The notes under the pieces: model-generated | The model's database searches: none | Told to the model about the DNA's origin: nothing | Seen by the model: only the letters and a program-made list of their open reading frames with translations | Position numbers and translations under genes: made by a program | Shown here: in pieces, positions 51,191 to 59,200 of the stretch | How positions within the stretch are numbered: position 1 is the stretch's first letter | How the letters are laid out: each line of letters begins with the position of its first letter | Assembly: GCF_003055625.1 (NCBI RefSeq) | Contig: NZ_CP028811.1 | Location: 1,674,001-1,738,000, forward strand | Reading direction: 5' to 3' | DNA: 64,000 nucleotides | From: Flavobacterium magnum | Lineage (GTDB): Bacteria; Bacteroidota; Bacteroidia; Flavobacteriales; Flavobacteriaceae

Positions 51191-52528
51191 ATGTTCGATA
51201 ATTTAAGCGAAAAACTCGATAAGGCGTTTCATATCCTGAAAGGCCACGGCAAAATCACCGAAATCAATGTCGCCGATACCCTTAAGGAAGTGCGCCGCGC
51301 GCTCCTGGATGCCGACGTCAATTTTAAAATAGCCAAGGAATTTACCAATACGGTAAAGGAAAAAGCAATCGGGCAGGATGTATTGACCACGCTGCAGCCG
51401 GGCCAGCTTTTGGTCAAGCTCGTAAAGGATGAGCTGACCGAATTGATGGGTGGCGATGTGGCAGGCATCAATCTTTCAGGAAATCCGACGGTTATCCTGA
51501 TGTCAGGACTCCAAGGGTCGGGTAAAACGACTTTTTCAGGAAAACTGGCCAACCACCTTAAGACGAAGAGAAATAAGAAGCCGCTCCTGGTAGCCTGTGA
51601 TGTGTACCGTCCCGCGGCGATCAACCAGCTGCACGTAGTTGGCGACCAGATAGGCGTTGAAGTGTATTCGGAGCTGGGAAATAACAACCCCGTTGAGATT
51701 GCTTTGAATGCCGTTAAATATGCGAAGGAAAAAGGCTACAACGTAGTCATCGTCGATACAGCAGGTCGTCTTGCGGTAGATGAAGAAATGATGACTGAAA
51801 TCGCGAATGTCCATAAGGCGTTGAATCCGCAGGAAACGCTTTTCGTCGTCGATTCGATGACAGGACAGGATGCCGTCAATACGGCCAAGGCGTTTAACGA
51901 CCGACTCAATTTTGACGGTGTCATCCTGACAAAACTCGATGGTGACACCAGAGGGGGTGCCGCCCTGACCATTAAATCGGTGGTGAACAAGCCGATCAAG
52001 TTTGTCGGTACCGGGGAAAAAATGGAAGCGATTGACGTATTCTATCCAAATCGTATGGCCGAGCGTATCCTTGGGATGGGTGATGTCGTATCGCTGGTAG
52101 AAAGGGCGCAGGAGCAGTTTAATGAAGAGGAGGCCCGGAAATTACAGAAGAAGATTGCGAAGAATGAATTCGGATTCGACGATTTCCTCAGCCAGATCCA
52201 ACAGGTCAAGAAAATGGGTAACATGAAAGACCTTGTCGGGATGATTCCAGGCGCGTCAAAAGCCATGAAAGATGTCGAGATTGAAGACGATGCGTTCAAG
52301 CACATTGAAGCGATCATTTATTCAATGACACCGGCAGAACGCTCTCGCCCGGCAATCATCGACATGAAAAGGAAAACCCGGATTGCCAAAGGTGCCGGAC
52401 GCAGGATTGAGGAGGTCAACCAACTCATGAAGCAATTCGACCAGATGAGCAAAATGATGAAGATGATGCAGGGGCCCGGAGGAAAAAACCTCATGAAAAT
52501 GATGGGCGGCATGAAAGGAATGAGATAA
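51191..52528 (+). CDS. ffh: signal recognition particle protein Ffh
   Basis: The GTPase of the signal recognition particle, which takes ribosomes making membrane proteins to FtsY. 445 residues. N domain 1-85, G domain with GLQGSGKTT, VDTAGRLAVDEEM, TKLDGDTRGG and the insertion typical of SRP GTPases, and a Met-rich M domain (QMSKMMKMMQGPGGKNLMKM) that binds signal peptides and 4.5S RNA. Followed by a CAGGGTGCA hairpin and folD. Confidence 0.97.
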   Translation: MFDNLSEKLDKAFHILKGHGKITEINVADTLKEVRRALLDADVNFKIAKEFTNTVKEKAIGQDVLTTLQPGQLLVKLVKDELTELMGGDVAGINLSGNPTVILMSGLQGSGKTTFSGKLANHLKTKRNKKPLLVACDVYRPAAINQLHVVGDQIGVEVYSELGNNNPVEIALNAVKYAKEKGYNVVIVDTAGRLAVDEEMMTEIANVHKALNPQETLFVVDSMTGQDAVNTAKAFNDRLNFDGVILTKLDGDTRGGAALTIKSVVNKPIKFVGTGEKMEAIDVFYPNRMAERILGMGDVVSLVERAQEQFNEEEARKLQKKIAKNEFGFDDFLSQIQQVKKMGNMKDLVGMIPGASKAMKDVEIEDDAFKHIEAIIYSMTPAERSRPAIIDMKRKTRIAKGAGRRIEEVNQLMKQFDQMSKMMKMMQGPGGKNLMKMMGGMKGMR

Positions 52529-52537
52529 ATGATAAGT

Positions 52538-52576
52538 TCAGGGTGCAAAGTTCAGGTGATGGACGCTGCACCCTGA
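52538..52576 (+). repeat. TCAGGGTGCA inverted repeat between ffh and folD
   Basis: TCAGGGTGCA at 52538-52547 pairs perfectly over 10 bp with TGCACCCTGA at 52567-52576 around a 19-nt loop. A related CAGGGTGT/ACACCCTG hairpin stands at 61747-61775. No T-run follows, so it is not a classic terminator. Confidence 0.65.
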
Positions 52577-52619
52577 CTGTTTACGGACGCCCTGTCCCAT
52601 TAACCCTATAAACAATTAC

Positions 52620-53501
52620 ATGATGATCCTACTTGACGGAAAGAAAACTTCGGAAGACATAAAGACAGAAATCACCGCACAGGTGTCGGCCATGAAAAGC
52701 CGTGGGGAAAAAGTACCGCACCTGGCCGCCGTCATCGTCGGAAACGATGGTGCCAGCCTCACTTACGTCAGCAGCAAAGTCAAGGCCTGTGAACGCGTCG
52801 GGTTTGAGTCGACCATGGTCAGGCTGCCCAGCACCACATCGGAAACTGAATTGCTCAAAAAGATCCACGACCTGAACGCTGATGATGATATCGATGGATT
52901 TATCGTGCAATTGCCGTTGCCGGACCAGATTGATACGCAAAAAGTGCTGATGGCTATAGATCCTTCTAAAGATGTCGATGGTTTCCATCCTGAAAATTTT
53001 GGAAAGATGGCACTCGACATGACCACGTTTATACCGGCGACGCCTTTTGGTATTTTGGAATTGCTCGAGCGTTATAATGTAGAAACCAAAGGCAAGCACA
53101 CGGTCGTGATTGGCCGGAGCCATATCGTGGGCCGTCCCATGAGCATACTCATGGGAAGGAAAGGTTTTCCGGGAAATTCCACTGTAACCTTAACACACAG
53201 CTACACCAAAAATATAGCGCAGATTACCACGCAGGCCGACATCATTATCACGGCTTTGGGCGTTCCCAATTACCTCAAAGCGGAAATGGTGAAAGACGGT
53301 GCAGTAGTCATCGATGTCGGGATTACACGCGTTGCCGATGAAAATTCTGAGAAAGGCTACATCATCACGGGCGATGTCGATTTTGAAAACGTGAGCAAGA
53401 AAGTCTCGCACATTACCCCGGTTCCGGGCGGTGTCGGACCGATGACGATTGCCATGCTGCTGAAAAATACGTTATTGGCCAGGGAACAGCGCAGGAAGTG
53501 A
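52620..53501 (+). CDS. folD: bifunctional methylene-THF dehydrogenase/cyclohydrolase
   Basis: Interconverts 5,10-methylene-THF and 10-formyl-THF for purine and formyl-Met synthesis. 293 residues. Catalytic segment ASLTYVSSKVKACERVGF with the Lys of YxxxK, QLPLPDQ, DVDGFHP, the NADP site VIGRSHIVGRPMS and the closing PGGVGPMTIAML. Two adjacent ATG codons at 52620 and 52623 are both possible. Stops 1 nt from the convergent pseudouridine synthase gene, with no terminator between them. Confidence 0.97.
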   Translation: MMILLDGKKTSEDIKTEITAQVSAMKSRGEKVPHLAAVIVGNDGASLTYVSSKVKACERVGFESTMVRLPSTTSETELLKKIHDLNADDDIDGFIVQLPLPDQIDTQKVLMAIDPSKDVDGFHPENFGKMALDMTTFIPATPFGILELLERYNVETKGKHTVVIGRSHIVGRPMSILMGRKGFPGNSTVTLTHSYTKNIAQITTQADIIITALGVPNYLKAEMVKDGAVVIDVGITRVADENSEKGYIITGDVDFENVSKKVSHITPVPGGVGPMTIAMLLKNTLLAREQRRK

Positions 53502-53502
53502 G

Positions 53503-54426
53503 CTAATAGTCCCCTTTTTTCCTGTAGTTCGGATCGTCCTTCTTGATAAATTCGACTTTCGGAAGCGGTTTTTTCTGTGAAAACTTAGAATTCGGAACCG
53601 ACCGCGGGCTTTCATTTTCCCGGGTTTCCGCTTTTTTGAAAACCATCGGCTTGCGTTCCGGGGGACGTTCGTTCGTACGGCTGCCCGGCTTCGGTAAACT
53701 CGCCTCTTCCGTTTTACTCGAAGGGGCAATCAACTGGTTCAGATCGCTGATTTCACTGTCGGTCAGGTTGCGGTAACGGCCCACAGGAAGGTCAAGCGAA
53801 ATATTAATAATGCGGATTCTTTTCAGCGTGACTACTTCATAACCTAAATATTCACACATACGCCGGATCTGGCGGTTCAGGCCCTGTGTCAGGATGATCC
53901 TGAATTCAGATTTACCGGTTTTTTCAACTTTGCATTTCCTTGTCACCGTATCCAAGATCGGAATGCCGTTGCCCATGCGCTCAATAAAGCGTGAGGTAAT
54001 CGGTTTGTCAACGGTAACAATATATTCTTTTTCATGGTTGTTTCGGGCGCGCAGGATCTTGTTTACGATGTCGCCGTCGTTGGTCATGAAAATCAAGCCT
54101 TCGCTGGCTTTGTCGAGCCGTCCTATCGGGAACACACGTTTGGGATAGTTGATGTAATCGACGATGTTGTCTTTCACGTCGGGGTTGGTAGTGCACTCAA
54201 TACCTACAGGTTTGTTGAATGCGAGGTATACGGGTTTCTCATTTTTTTCACGGATGAGTTTTCCGTCTACGCGGATTTCATCGTCCATCGAGACTTTCGT
54301 GCCCATTTCAGCGATTTCGCCATTGATGGTTACCCGCTTTTCCTCAATCAGCTTGTCCGCTTCCCGGCGGGAACAGAATCCGGTTTCACCAATGAATTTG
54401 TTGATGCGCTTTAAATTTTCCTCCAT
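53503..54426 (-). CDS. rluF: 23S rRNA pseudouridine synthase (RluF/RsuA family)
   Basis: Converts a uridine in 23S rRNA to pseudouridine. 307 residues. S4 RNA-binding domain 5-60 (INKFIGETGFCSRREADKLI), catalytic domain with Asp105 in GRLDKASEGLIFMTNDGD, and LNRQIRRMCEYLGYEV. After residue 240 a disordered, Pro/Lys/Arg-rich tail of about 65 residues follows, as in many Bacteroidota members. The ATG at 54426 is used since the upstream frame lies in intergenic sequence. The -7 box is only 4 nt upstream, so the mRNA is probably leaderless. Confidence 0.92.
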   Translation of the reverse strand: MEENLKRINKFIGETGFCSRREADKLIEEKRVTINGEIAEMGTKVSMDDEIRVDGKLIREKNEKPVYLAFNKPVGIECTTNPDVKDNIVDYINYPKRVFPIGRLDKASEGLIFMTNDGDIVNKILRARNNHEKEYIVTVDKPITSRFIERMGNGIPILDTVTRKCKVEKTGKSEFRIILTQGLNRQIRRMCEYLGYEVVTLKRIRIINISLDLPVGRYRNLTDSEISDLNQLIAPSSKTEEASLPKPGSRTNERPPERKPMVFKKAETRENESPRSVPNSKFSQKKPLPKVEFIKKDDPNYRKKGDY

Positions 54427-54430
54427 AACG

Positions 54431-54438
54431 CAAAGGTA
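54431..54438 (-). promoter_or_regulatory. -7 promoter box abutting the rluF start codon
   Basis: The minus strand reads TACCTTTG, an exact TAnnTTTG match that ends 4 nt before the ATG at 54426. Transcription would start at or near the A of the start codon. Confidence 0.5.
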
Positions 54439-54501
54439 ATTAATTAGTGGAATGGTTCGGAGCGCAAATAAGCGAAATTGCGTCAGGCCGGCCGGTACGC
54501 C

Positions 54502-54595
54502 AGCCCCGATGGAAGCGGCATCCTTTTTTAACTCCCGGCGCAGCAAGGGAGGATAAAAAAGATACAGCGGACAGCGGGATCATGCTTCTAAAAAA
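54502..54595 (+). repeat. dispersed hairpin element A, copy 2
   Basis: Matches 30366-30464 in AGCGGCATCCTTTTTT, AAAAAGATACAGCG, ACAGC and the TAAAAAA-like end. The inner hairpin is CTCCC/GGGAG around GGCGCAGCAA, unlike that of copy 1. The 3' end of the element overlaps the last codons and stop of the hydrolase gene (TGA at 54580). Confidence 0.75.
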
Positions 54596-55422
54596 TCAGC
54601 AATCTGTTGATACAGTGCCTCGTCGTGCATGCTGTGCCCAAGTCCTTTGGTTTGGACAAAACCCGCATTTTTCCAGGAGTCTGCAATTTTCTGCGCTTCG
54701 GCAAAAGAGACGACGGTGTCGTCAAGGTCGTGGATGATAAGGCCCTGAACACCTATCGACCTGGCGAACAGATGCGAGGAAAAGTCGGCGATTCGAATGT
54801 CGAAATGCTCGGGAAAGTAACGGTCAAGCAAGGCTGACGTTCGCGGGCTCAGTCCGAGTAACCGGGTGTACTGATTGACGATAACCTGCAGTTCTGACGG
54901 CGCACCCAGCGTTATCATTTTTTTGATTTCGGGATTTTGGAATCGATGCTGGTAGTACAGGGCTGCCGTCCCGCCGATCGAATGACCGATGATTGAAGAG
55001 GGCCTGAAATGCCGTGCAGCGATGTTGATAAACTCCGAATACGTCGGTACGGTAAATTCCCTGCCCGGCGAGAGTCCGTGCGCAGGCGCATCAATCGCAA
55101 CGATGGTTTTCCCGCTTTTGCGGAGATAAGGCAGCAGTTTTTCCCAGCGTGCGGCGTTGCTTTCCCAGCCGTGAACCAATAAGATGACATCGTGATTCCC
55201 TTTCCAGACGAAAGCGTTGAAAGGCTGTTGGCCAAATAAGAACTGCTGCCGTTCGGCGGAGGAAAGTATCGCAGGAAGCCGGTCAGCGGTCAGTTTGCCT
55301 GTGCGGGGCTCGCTGAAGAAACGGTAAGCGAGCTTTTGTGCTTTCGACGGATTGACGACACCCATGAGGTTGATGCCGCAACCGATGGATTTGGTCAGCA
55401 GTAAAAACGGTATTTTTTTCAT
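54580..55422 (-). CDS. alpha/beta hydrolase
   Basis: A 280-residue serine hydrolase. Oxyanion motif LLVHGWESNAARW, nucleophile Ser in IIGHSIGGTAA, acidic residue in IHDLDDTVV and His in KGLGHSMHDE. The N-terminus has a short hydrophobic stretch (IPFLLLTKSIGCGINLMG) that could be a membrane anchor or a signal-like segment. Substrate unknown. The gene's last codons are part of dispersed element A copy 2. Confidence 0.87.
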   Translation of the reverse strand: MKKIPFLLLTKSIGCGINLMGVVNPSKAQKLAYRFFSEPRTGKLTADRLPAILSSAERQQFLFGQQPFNAFVWKGNHDVILLVHGWESNAARWEKLLPYLRKSGKTIVAIDAPAHGLSPGREFTVPTYSEFINIAARHFRPSSIIGHSIGGTAALYYQHRFQNPEIKKMITLGAPSELQVIVNQYTRLLGLSPRTSALLDRYFPEHFDIRIADFSSHLFARSIGVQGLIIHDLDDTVVSFAEAQKIADSWKNAGFVQTKGLGHSMHDEALYQQIADFLEA

Positions 55423-55424
55423 AT

Positions 55425-55452
55425 AAAAAAACCTCCGTTCTGGAGGTTTTTG
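55425..55452 (-). terminator. terminator of the coiled-coil/Nif3 operon
   Basis: The stem AAAACCTCC/GGAGGTTTT with loop GTTCT and a U-run on the minus strand, directly after the stop at 55455. Confidence 0.85.
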
Positions 55453-55454
55453 GT

Positions 55455-56237
55455 TTATTGCATGTCAGCGAAAAGCTTTTCCATTTTTTGTTTTTCCTCG
55501 TCAGCCAGCGCGCTGTCTACAAGAATCCTTCCGGAATGCTCATCGGTAATGATTTTTTTCCTTGAAGCGATTTCGACTTGCGTCTGCGGCGGGATCGTAA
55601 AGAAAGATCCGGCTGATGCGCCCCTTTCGATAGATACCACGGCCAGGCCATTCCTCACGCTGCTGCGGATGCGGTTGTAAGCCGTCAGTAGTCGTTCCTC
55701 GATCAATGCGCGGAACTCCGCTGATTTTTGTGACAGGAACTCTTCTTCTTTAGAAGTTTCAGCCATAATGGCGTCAAGTTCTGACTTTTTATGGTCAAGG
55801 TGTGCCTGTTTTTCCTCGAGTTTTTCAGAGGATTGGGCCACAACCTGTTTTTTATATTCTATGGAAGCCTTCATCTCGCGGATTTGCTTTTCAGCCAGTT
55901 GGATTTCCAGTTCCTGGAATTCCACTTCTTTCGTCAACGAGTTGAACTCACGGTTGTTTCGTACGGTTTCCTGTTGTTTGGTGTATTTTTTGATGGCCTC
56001 TTTGTGCTCATCGATTGCATTTTTCTTTGCTTTGATCTGGTCTTCGATCACGTCAAGTTCAGATTTCAGTTTTTCTGAACGGGATTTCAAACCGGCAACT
56101 TCGTCTTCAAGATCTTCCACTTCCAGCGGAAGTTCGCCCCTGACATTCCTGATTTCGTCAATTCGAGAATCGATCAATTGTAAATCGTAGATTGCCCTTA
56201 ACTTGTCTTCAACACTCAATTCTTTTGTAGCCGCCAT
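55455..56237 (-). CDS. coiled-coil protein of the zinc-ribbon (DUF164) family lacking its cysteines
   Basis: A 260-residue cytoplasmic protein. Residues about 25-175 form a long antiparallel coiled coil rich in Lys/Glu (EDLEDEVAGLKSRSEKLKSE, IDEHKEAIKKYTKQQETVRN). The C-terminal region is shaped as the C4 zinc ribbon of the family, but the positions where cysteines are expected read GASAGSF and DEHSG, so all four are gone and zinc is not expected. GRILVD is retained. Paired with nif3 at a 3-nt gap, as is common. Function unknown; suggested roles involve nucleic acids. Confidence 0.88.
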   Translation of the reverse strand: MAATKELSVEDKLRAIYDLQLIDSRIDEIRNVRGELPLEVEDLEDEVAGLKSRSEKLKSELDVIEDQIKAKKNAIDEHKEAIKKYTKQQETVRNNREFNSLTKEVEFQELEIQLAEKQIREMKASIEYKKQVVAQSSEKLEEKQAHLDHKKSELDAIMAETSKEEEFLSQKSAEFRALIEERLLTAYNRIRSSVRNGLAVVSIERGASAGSFFTIPPQTQVEIASRKKIITDEHSGRILVDSALADEEKQKMEKLFADMQ

Positions 56238-56240
56238 AAA

Positions 56241-57335
56241 TTATAAGTACTTAACTGGATTTGTATTTTCTTCTGATAAAATGAATGCAAAATTAGGTAT
56301 TTTTTTCGTAAGATAATCAACAATATAATTTTTTGTATACCGCTCGCTTTCATAATGTCCGATATCCGCTAAAAGCAGTTTCCCTTCCGCTTCGTAAAAC
56401 TGATGGTATTTAAGGTCAGAAGTCAGGAAAGCGTCAGCGCCGGCACGGATGGCATGTCCGATTGCGAAACTTCCTGCACCGCCGAGGACCGCCACTTTAT
56501 GGACATTCTTATGCCGGAACGCACTATGGCGGATGCCGCCACAACCCATCTTATCTTTAACGAAATGCAGGAAATCCAACTCATTGTACGTCGTTTCAAG
56601 TTCGCCAATCATCCCCAGTCCGATATGCTGGTGCTGGTTTTGCAGCGCATAAATCTCGTAGGCCACTTCCTCATACACATGATTCGAGAATAGTGCCTTG
56701 AGGATATTCTTCTCAAGTTGCTTTTCAAAGGTGACTTCGATTTTGATTTCGGGTGTTTGCATGAATTCGCCGCGGCTGCCCACTACCGGATTGCTGTGGT
56801 CGTTGCCCCGATAGGTACCTGTCCCGGCCGAATTAAAGCTGCAGTGCTCATAATTTCCGATACTGCCCGCACCGGCCGCGAACAACGCCTGACGTAATTT
56901 ATCCGCGTTTTCGGCCACGGTGTAGGTCACGAGCTTTCGGATAAAGTCGGTTTTGGGAACGAGCATCCTGACATTCTTCAACCCCAATGCCTCACAGAAA
57001 ATCTTATTCACGCCGTCGCGGTGGTTGTCCAGAGCGGTGTGCACGGCATAAATTGCCACATCATTCCTGATGGCCTTAATGACCGCGCGTTCGACATAAT
57101 TTTTCCCGGTGATCTTTTTCAGTCCAGAAAACAGGATCGGATGGAAGCAAACCACGAGGTTGCAGTTTTTCGCAATGGCTTCATCAATCACGCTTTCCAG
57201 GGCATCGTGGCAAACCAATACGCCGGTCGCCGTGTTTTCGGCATTGCCTACGAGCAGACCGACGTTGTCAAAATCTTCGGCGTAGGCGAGCGGAGCCATT
57301 TCCTCAAGGGCGGAAAGTATTTCTTTTATCAGCAT
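56241..57335 (-). CDS. Nif3-like dinuclear metal protein
   Basis: A 364-residue member of the Nif3/YbgI family, which forms hexameric toroids and often carries GTP cyclohydrolase 1 type 2 annotations. Metal residues: VCFHPILFSGLKK, VHTALDNHRDGVN and DIGHYESE. A PII/CutA-like inserted domain of about 110 residues lies in the middle (RKLVTYTVAENADKLRQALF, HVYEEVAYEIYAL), as usual in Bacteroidota. Function in cells not settled. First gene of the operon with the coiled-coil protein, divergent from lpxK. Confidence 0.92.
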   Translation of the reverse strand: MLIKEILSALEEMAPLAYAEDFDNVGLLVGNAENTATGVLVCHDALESVIDEAIAKNCNLVVCFHPILFSGLKKITGKNYVERAVIKAIRNDVAIYAVHTALDNHRDGVNKIFCEALGLKNVRMLVPKTDFIRKLVTYTVAENADKLRQALFAAGAGSIGNYEHCSFNSAGTGTYRGNDHSNPVVGSRGEFMQTPEIKIEVTFEKQLEKNILKALFSNHVYEEVAYEIYALQNQHQHIGLGMIGELETTYNELDFLHFVKDKMGCGGIRHSAFRHKNVHKVAVLGGAGSFAIGHAIRAGADAFLTSDLKYHQFYEAEGKLLLADIGHYESERYTKNYIVDYLTKKIPNFAFILSEENTNPVKYL

Positions 57336-57359
57336 AATTTAAAAGGTAACTAAAGTATC

Positions 57360-57383
57360 CAAAGATAAAATATTCTACTTTCG
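57360..57383. promoter_or_regulatory. divergent -7 boxes of nif3-like gene and lpxK
   Basis: TATCTTTG on the minus strand at 57367-57360 serves the Nif3-like gene (ATG 57335). TACTTTCG on the plus strand at 57376-57383, one base off TAnnTTTG, ends 4 nt before the lpxK ATG at 57388. The two boxes are 8 bp apart, so the two polymerases would compete. Confidence 0.45.
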
Positions 57384-57387
57384 CATC

Positions 57388-58422
57388 ATGGTTTTGCTGC
57401 GAATAATACTTTTTCCGTTTGCCGTGTTGTACGGCTGGATTACCGGTTTGCGCAATTTCCTTTACGATAAGGGCATTTTAAAATCAGCATCTTTTGACGT
57501 CCCCGTTATCGCCGTTGGGAATTTGAGTGTCGGCGGCACCGGGAAAACTCCGCAGGTTGAATACCTGATCCGATTGCTTTCTGAAAATCATAAGGTCGCG
57601 GTCTTAAGTCGGGGTTACAAGCGAAAATCGTCCGGTTTTGTTTTGGCTGACCCAGATTCCAATGCTGAGATACTCGGAGATGAGCCATTCCAATACCATC
57701 GAAAATTTCCGGATATTCAGGTAGCGGTCGATGCTGACCGGAAAAATGGGATCGCAAGGTTGTTATCTCTGCCTGTGAAACCCGAAGTCATCTTGTTGGA
57801 CGACGCCTACCAGCACCGACGGGTTACCGCGGGATTTTACATGCTGCTGACTGCTTATGGCGACCTGTACCCGGATGATTTCATGCTCCCGACAGGCCAT
57901 TTAAGAGAGGGCCGGCGCGGGGCACGGCGCGCCAATATCATCGTGATAACCAAATGCCCGGCTGACATCAGCATGGACACGATGGCAGCGATCCGCCGGA
58001 AAATCAATCCACTTGCGGGCCAGGAAGTATTTTTCAGCAGTATTGATTATTCGGATTATGTTTTGTCCGAAAATAGCCGAATGATGGCCGAAGAGGCGAA
58101 GGCCCTGCCCAAAACGCTGGTTGCAGGAATTGCGAAGCCCGGCCCTTTTTTCGCACATCTCCGGAACGAAACGGATACACTCATGACATTTCCTGACCAC
58201 CATGACTTTACTGCGTCAGACCTTGCCGAAATAAAAAGACTGTCCGAAAACAAACTCATCATCACCACTGAGAAAGACTACGTCCGGCTCACTAGGAAGC
58301 TTGGCAGCGCGAGGCTGTACTATCTCCCGATCCGGACGGTAATACTTCGGGACGGTGATCAATTCGATAAAATGATTAATAATTATGTGGGAAAAAGTAC
58401 AGCAAACCGTCAGCTTCATTAA
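57388..58422 (+). CDS. lpxK: tetraacyldisaccharide 4'-kinase (lipid A synthesis)
   Basis: Adds the 4'-phosphate to the lipid A precursor at the inner membrane. 344 residues. Walker A in VGNLSVGGTGKTP (residues 43-55), one N-terminal membrane helix about 3-20, LSRGYKRK, DDAYQHR and LPTGHLREGRRG, all typical. The end of the gene overlaps the PNP gene by 38 nt. Presence supports a Gram-negative cell with lipid A. Confidence 0.95.
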   Translation: MVLLRIILFPFAVLYGWITGLRNFLYDKGILKSASFDVPVIAVGNLSVGGTGKTPQVEYLIRLLSENHKVAVLSRGYKRKSSGFVLADPDSNAEILGDEPFQYHRKFPDIQVAVDADRKNGIARLLSLPVKPEVILLDDAYQHRRVTAGFYMLLTAYGDLYPDDFMLPTGHLREGRRGARRANIIVITKCPADISMDTMAAIRRKINPLAGQEVFFSSIDYSDYVLSENSRMMAEEAKALPKTLVAGIAKPGPFFAHLRNETDTLMTFPDHHDFTASDLAEIKRLSENKLIITTEKDYVRLTRKLGSARLYYLPIRTVILRDGDQFDKMINNYVGKSTANRQLH

Positions 58423-59200
58423 TGAAAGGACGAATCATTTCCATCCGGAATACGGCGTAATACTCGGTTCCGGATTGGGAAGTTTTACAGAAGACATTGA
58501 CATTCAATTTACGATTCCTTACCACGAGATCCCGAATTTTCCGGTTTCTACGGTACAGGGACATAAAGGCGCTTTGGTTTTCGGAATGATTGGAGAAAAG
58601 AGGGTCGTTGCGATGCAGGGGCGTTTTCATTTTTATGAAGGCTACGACATGAAGGAAGTCACTTTCCCTGTTCGCGTCATGAAATATACCGGAGTAAGCA
58701 AGCTGGTCGTTTCCAACGCGTCGGGTGGGGTGAACCCTGAATATCACGTCGGGTCGGTTGTCATCCTGAAAGACCAGATCAACCTGTTGCCTGAGCATCC
58801 GCTGCGCGGCTTAAACGACGAGCGTTTCGGTCCGCGGTTTGTCAATATGAGCGAGCCGTTTTCCGTAATGATGATGGCCAAAGCCAAAGAAATTGCCGGT
58901 GAATTGGGCATTCCGGTGCATGACGGTGTGTATCTCGGATTGCAGGGCCCCACGTTTGAGACGCTTTCGGAATATCGGATGGTGAAAATACTTGGAGCGG
59001 ATTGCGTCGGGATGTCAACGGTGCCTGAGGTCATCGTAGCAAGGCATATGGAACTCGAAACGTTCGGTATATCGGTCATTACCGATATGGGCAATGAGGA
59101 AAGCATCGGCACGATAACGCATCAGGAAGTGCTCGAAGCCGCCCAAAAAGCGGAACCCCTTGTGCGGAGCCTGATTAAGAGCCTGATTGTAAGATACTAG
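58385..59200 (+). CDS. purine-nucleoside phosphorylase
   Basis: Splits purine nucleosides with phosphate for salvage. A class I trimeric PNP of 271 residues. Phosphate-site GSGLGSF, MQGRFHFYEGY, NASGGVNPEY, the purine pocket LQGPTFET, and SVITDMGNE. The start is the ATG at 58385, the first Met in a frame with no other near-start Met, so it overlaps lpxK by 38 nt; translational coupling is likely. Its stop shares a CTAG with that of the convergent kinase gene. Confidence 0.95.
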   Translation: MWEKVQQTVSFINERTNHFHPEYGVILGSGLGSFTEDIDIQFTIPYHEIPNFPVSTVQGHKGALVFGMIGEKRVVAMQGRFHFYEGYDMKEVTFPVRVMKYTGVSKLVVSNASGGVNPEYHVGSVVILKDQINLLPEHPLRGLNDERFGPRFVNMSEPFSVMMMAKAKEIAGELGIPVHDGVYLGLQGPTFETLSEYRMVKILGADCVGMSTVPEVIVARHMELETFGISVITDMGNEESIGTITHQEVLEAAQKAEPLVRSLIKSLIVRY

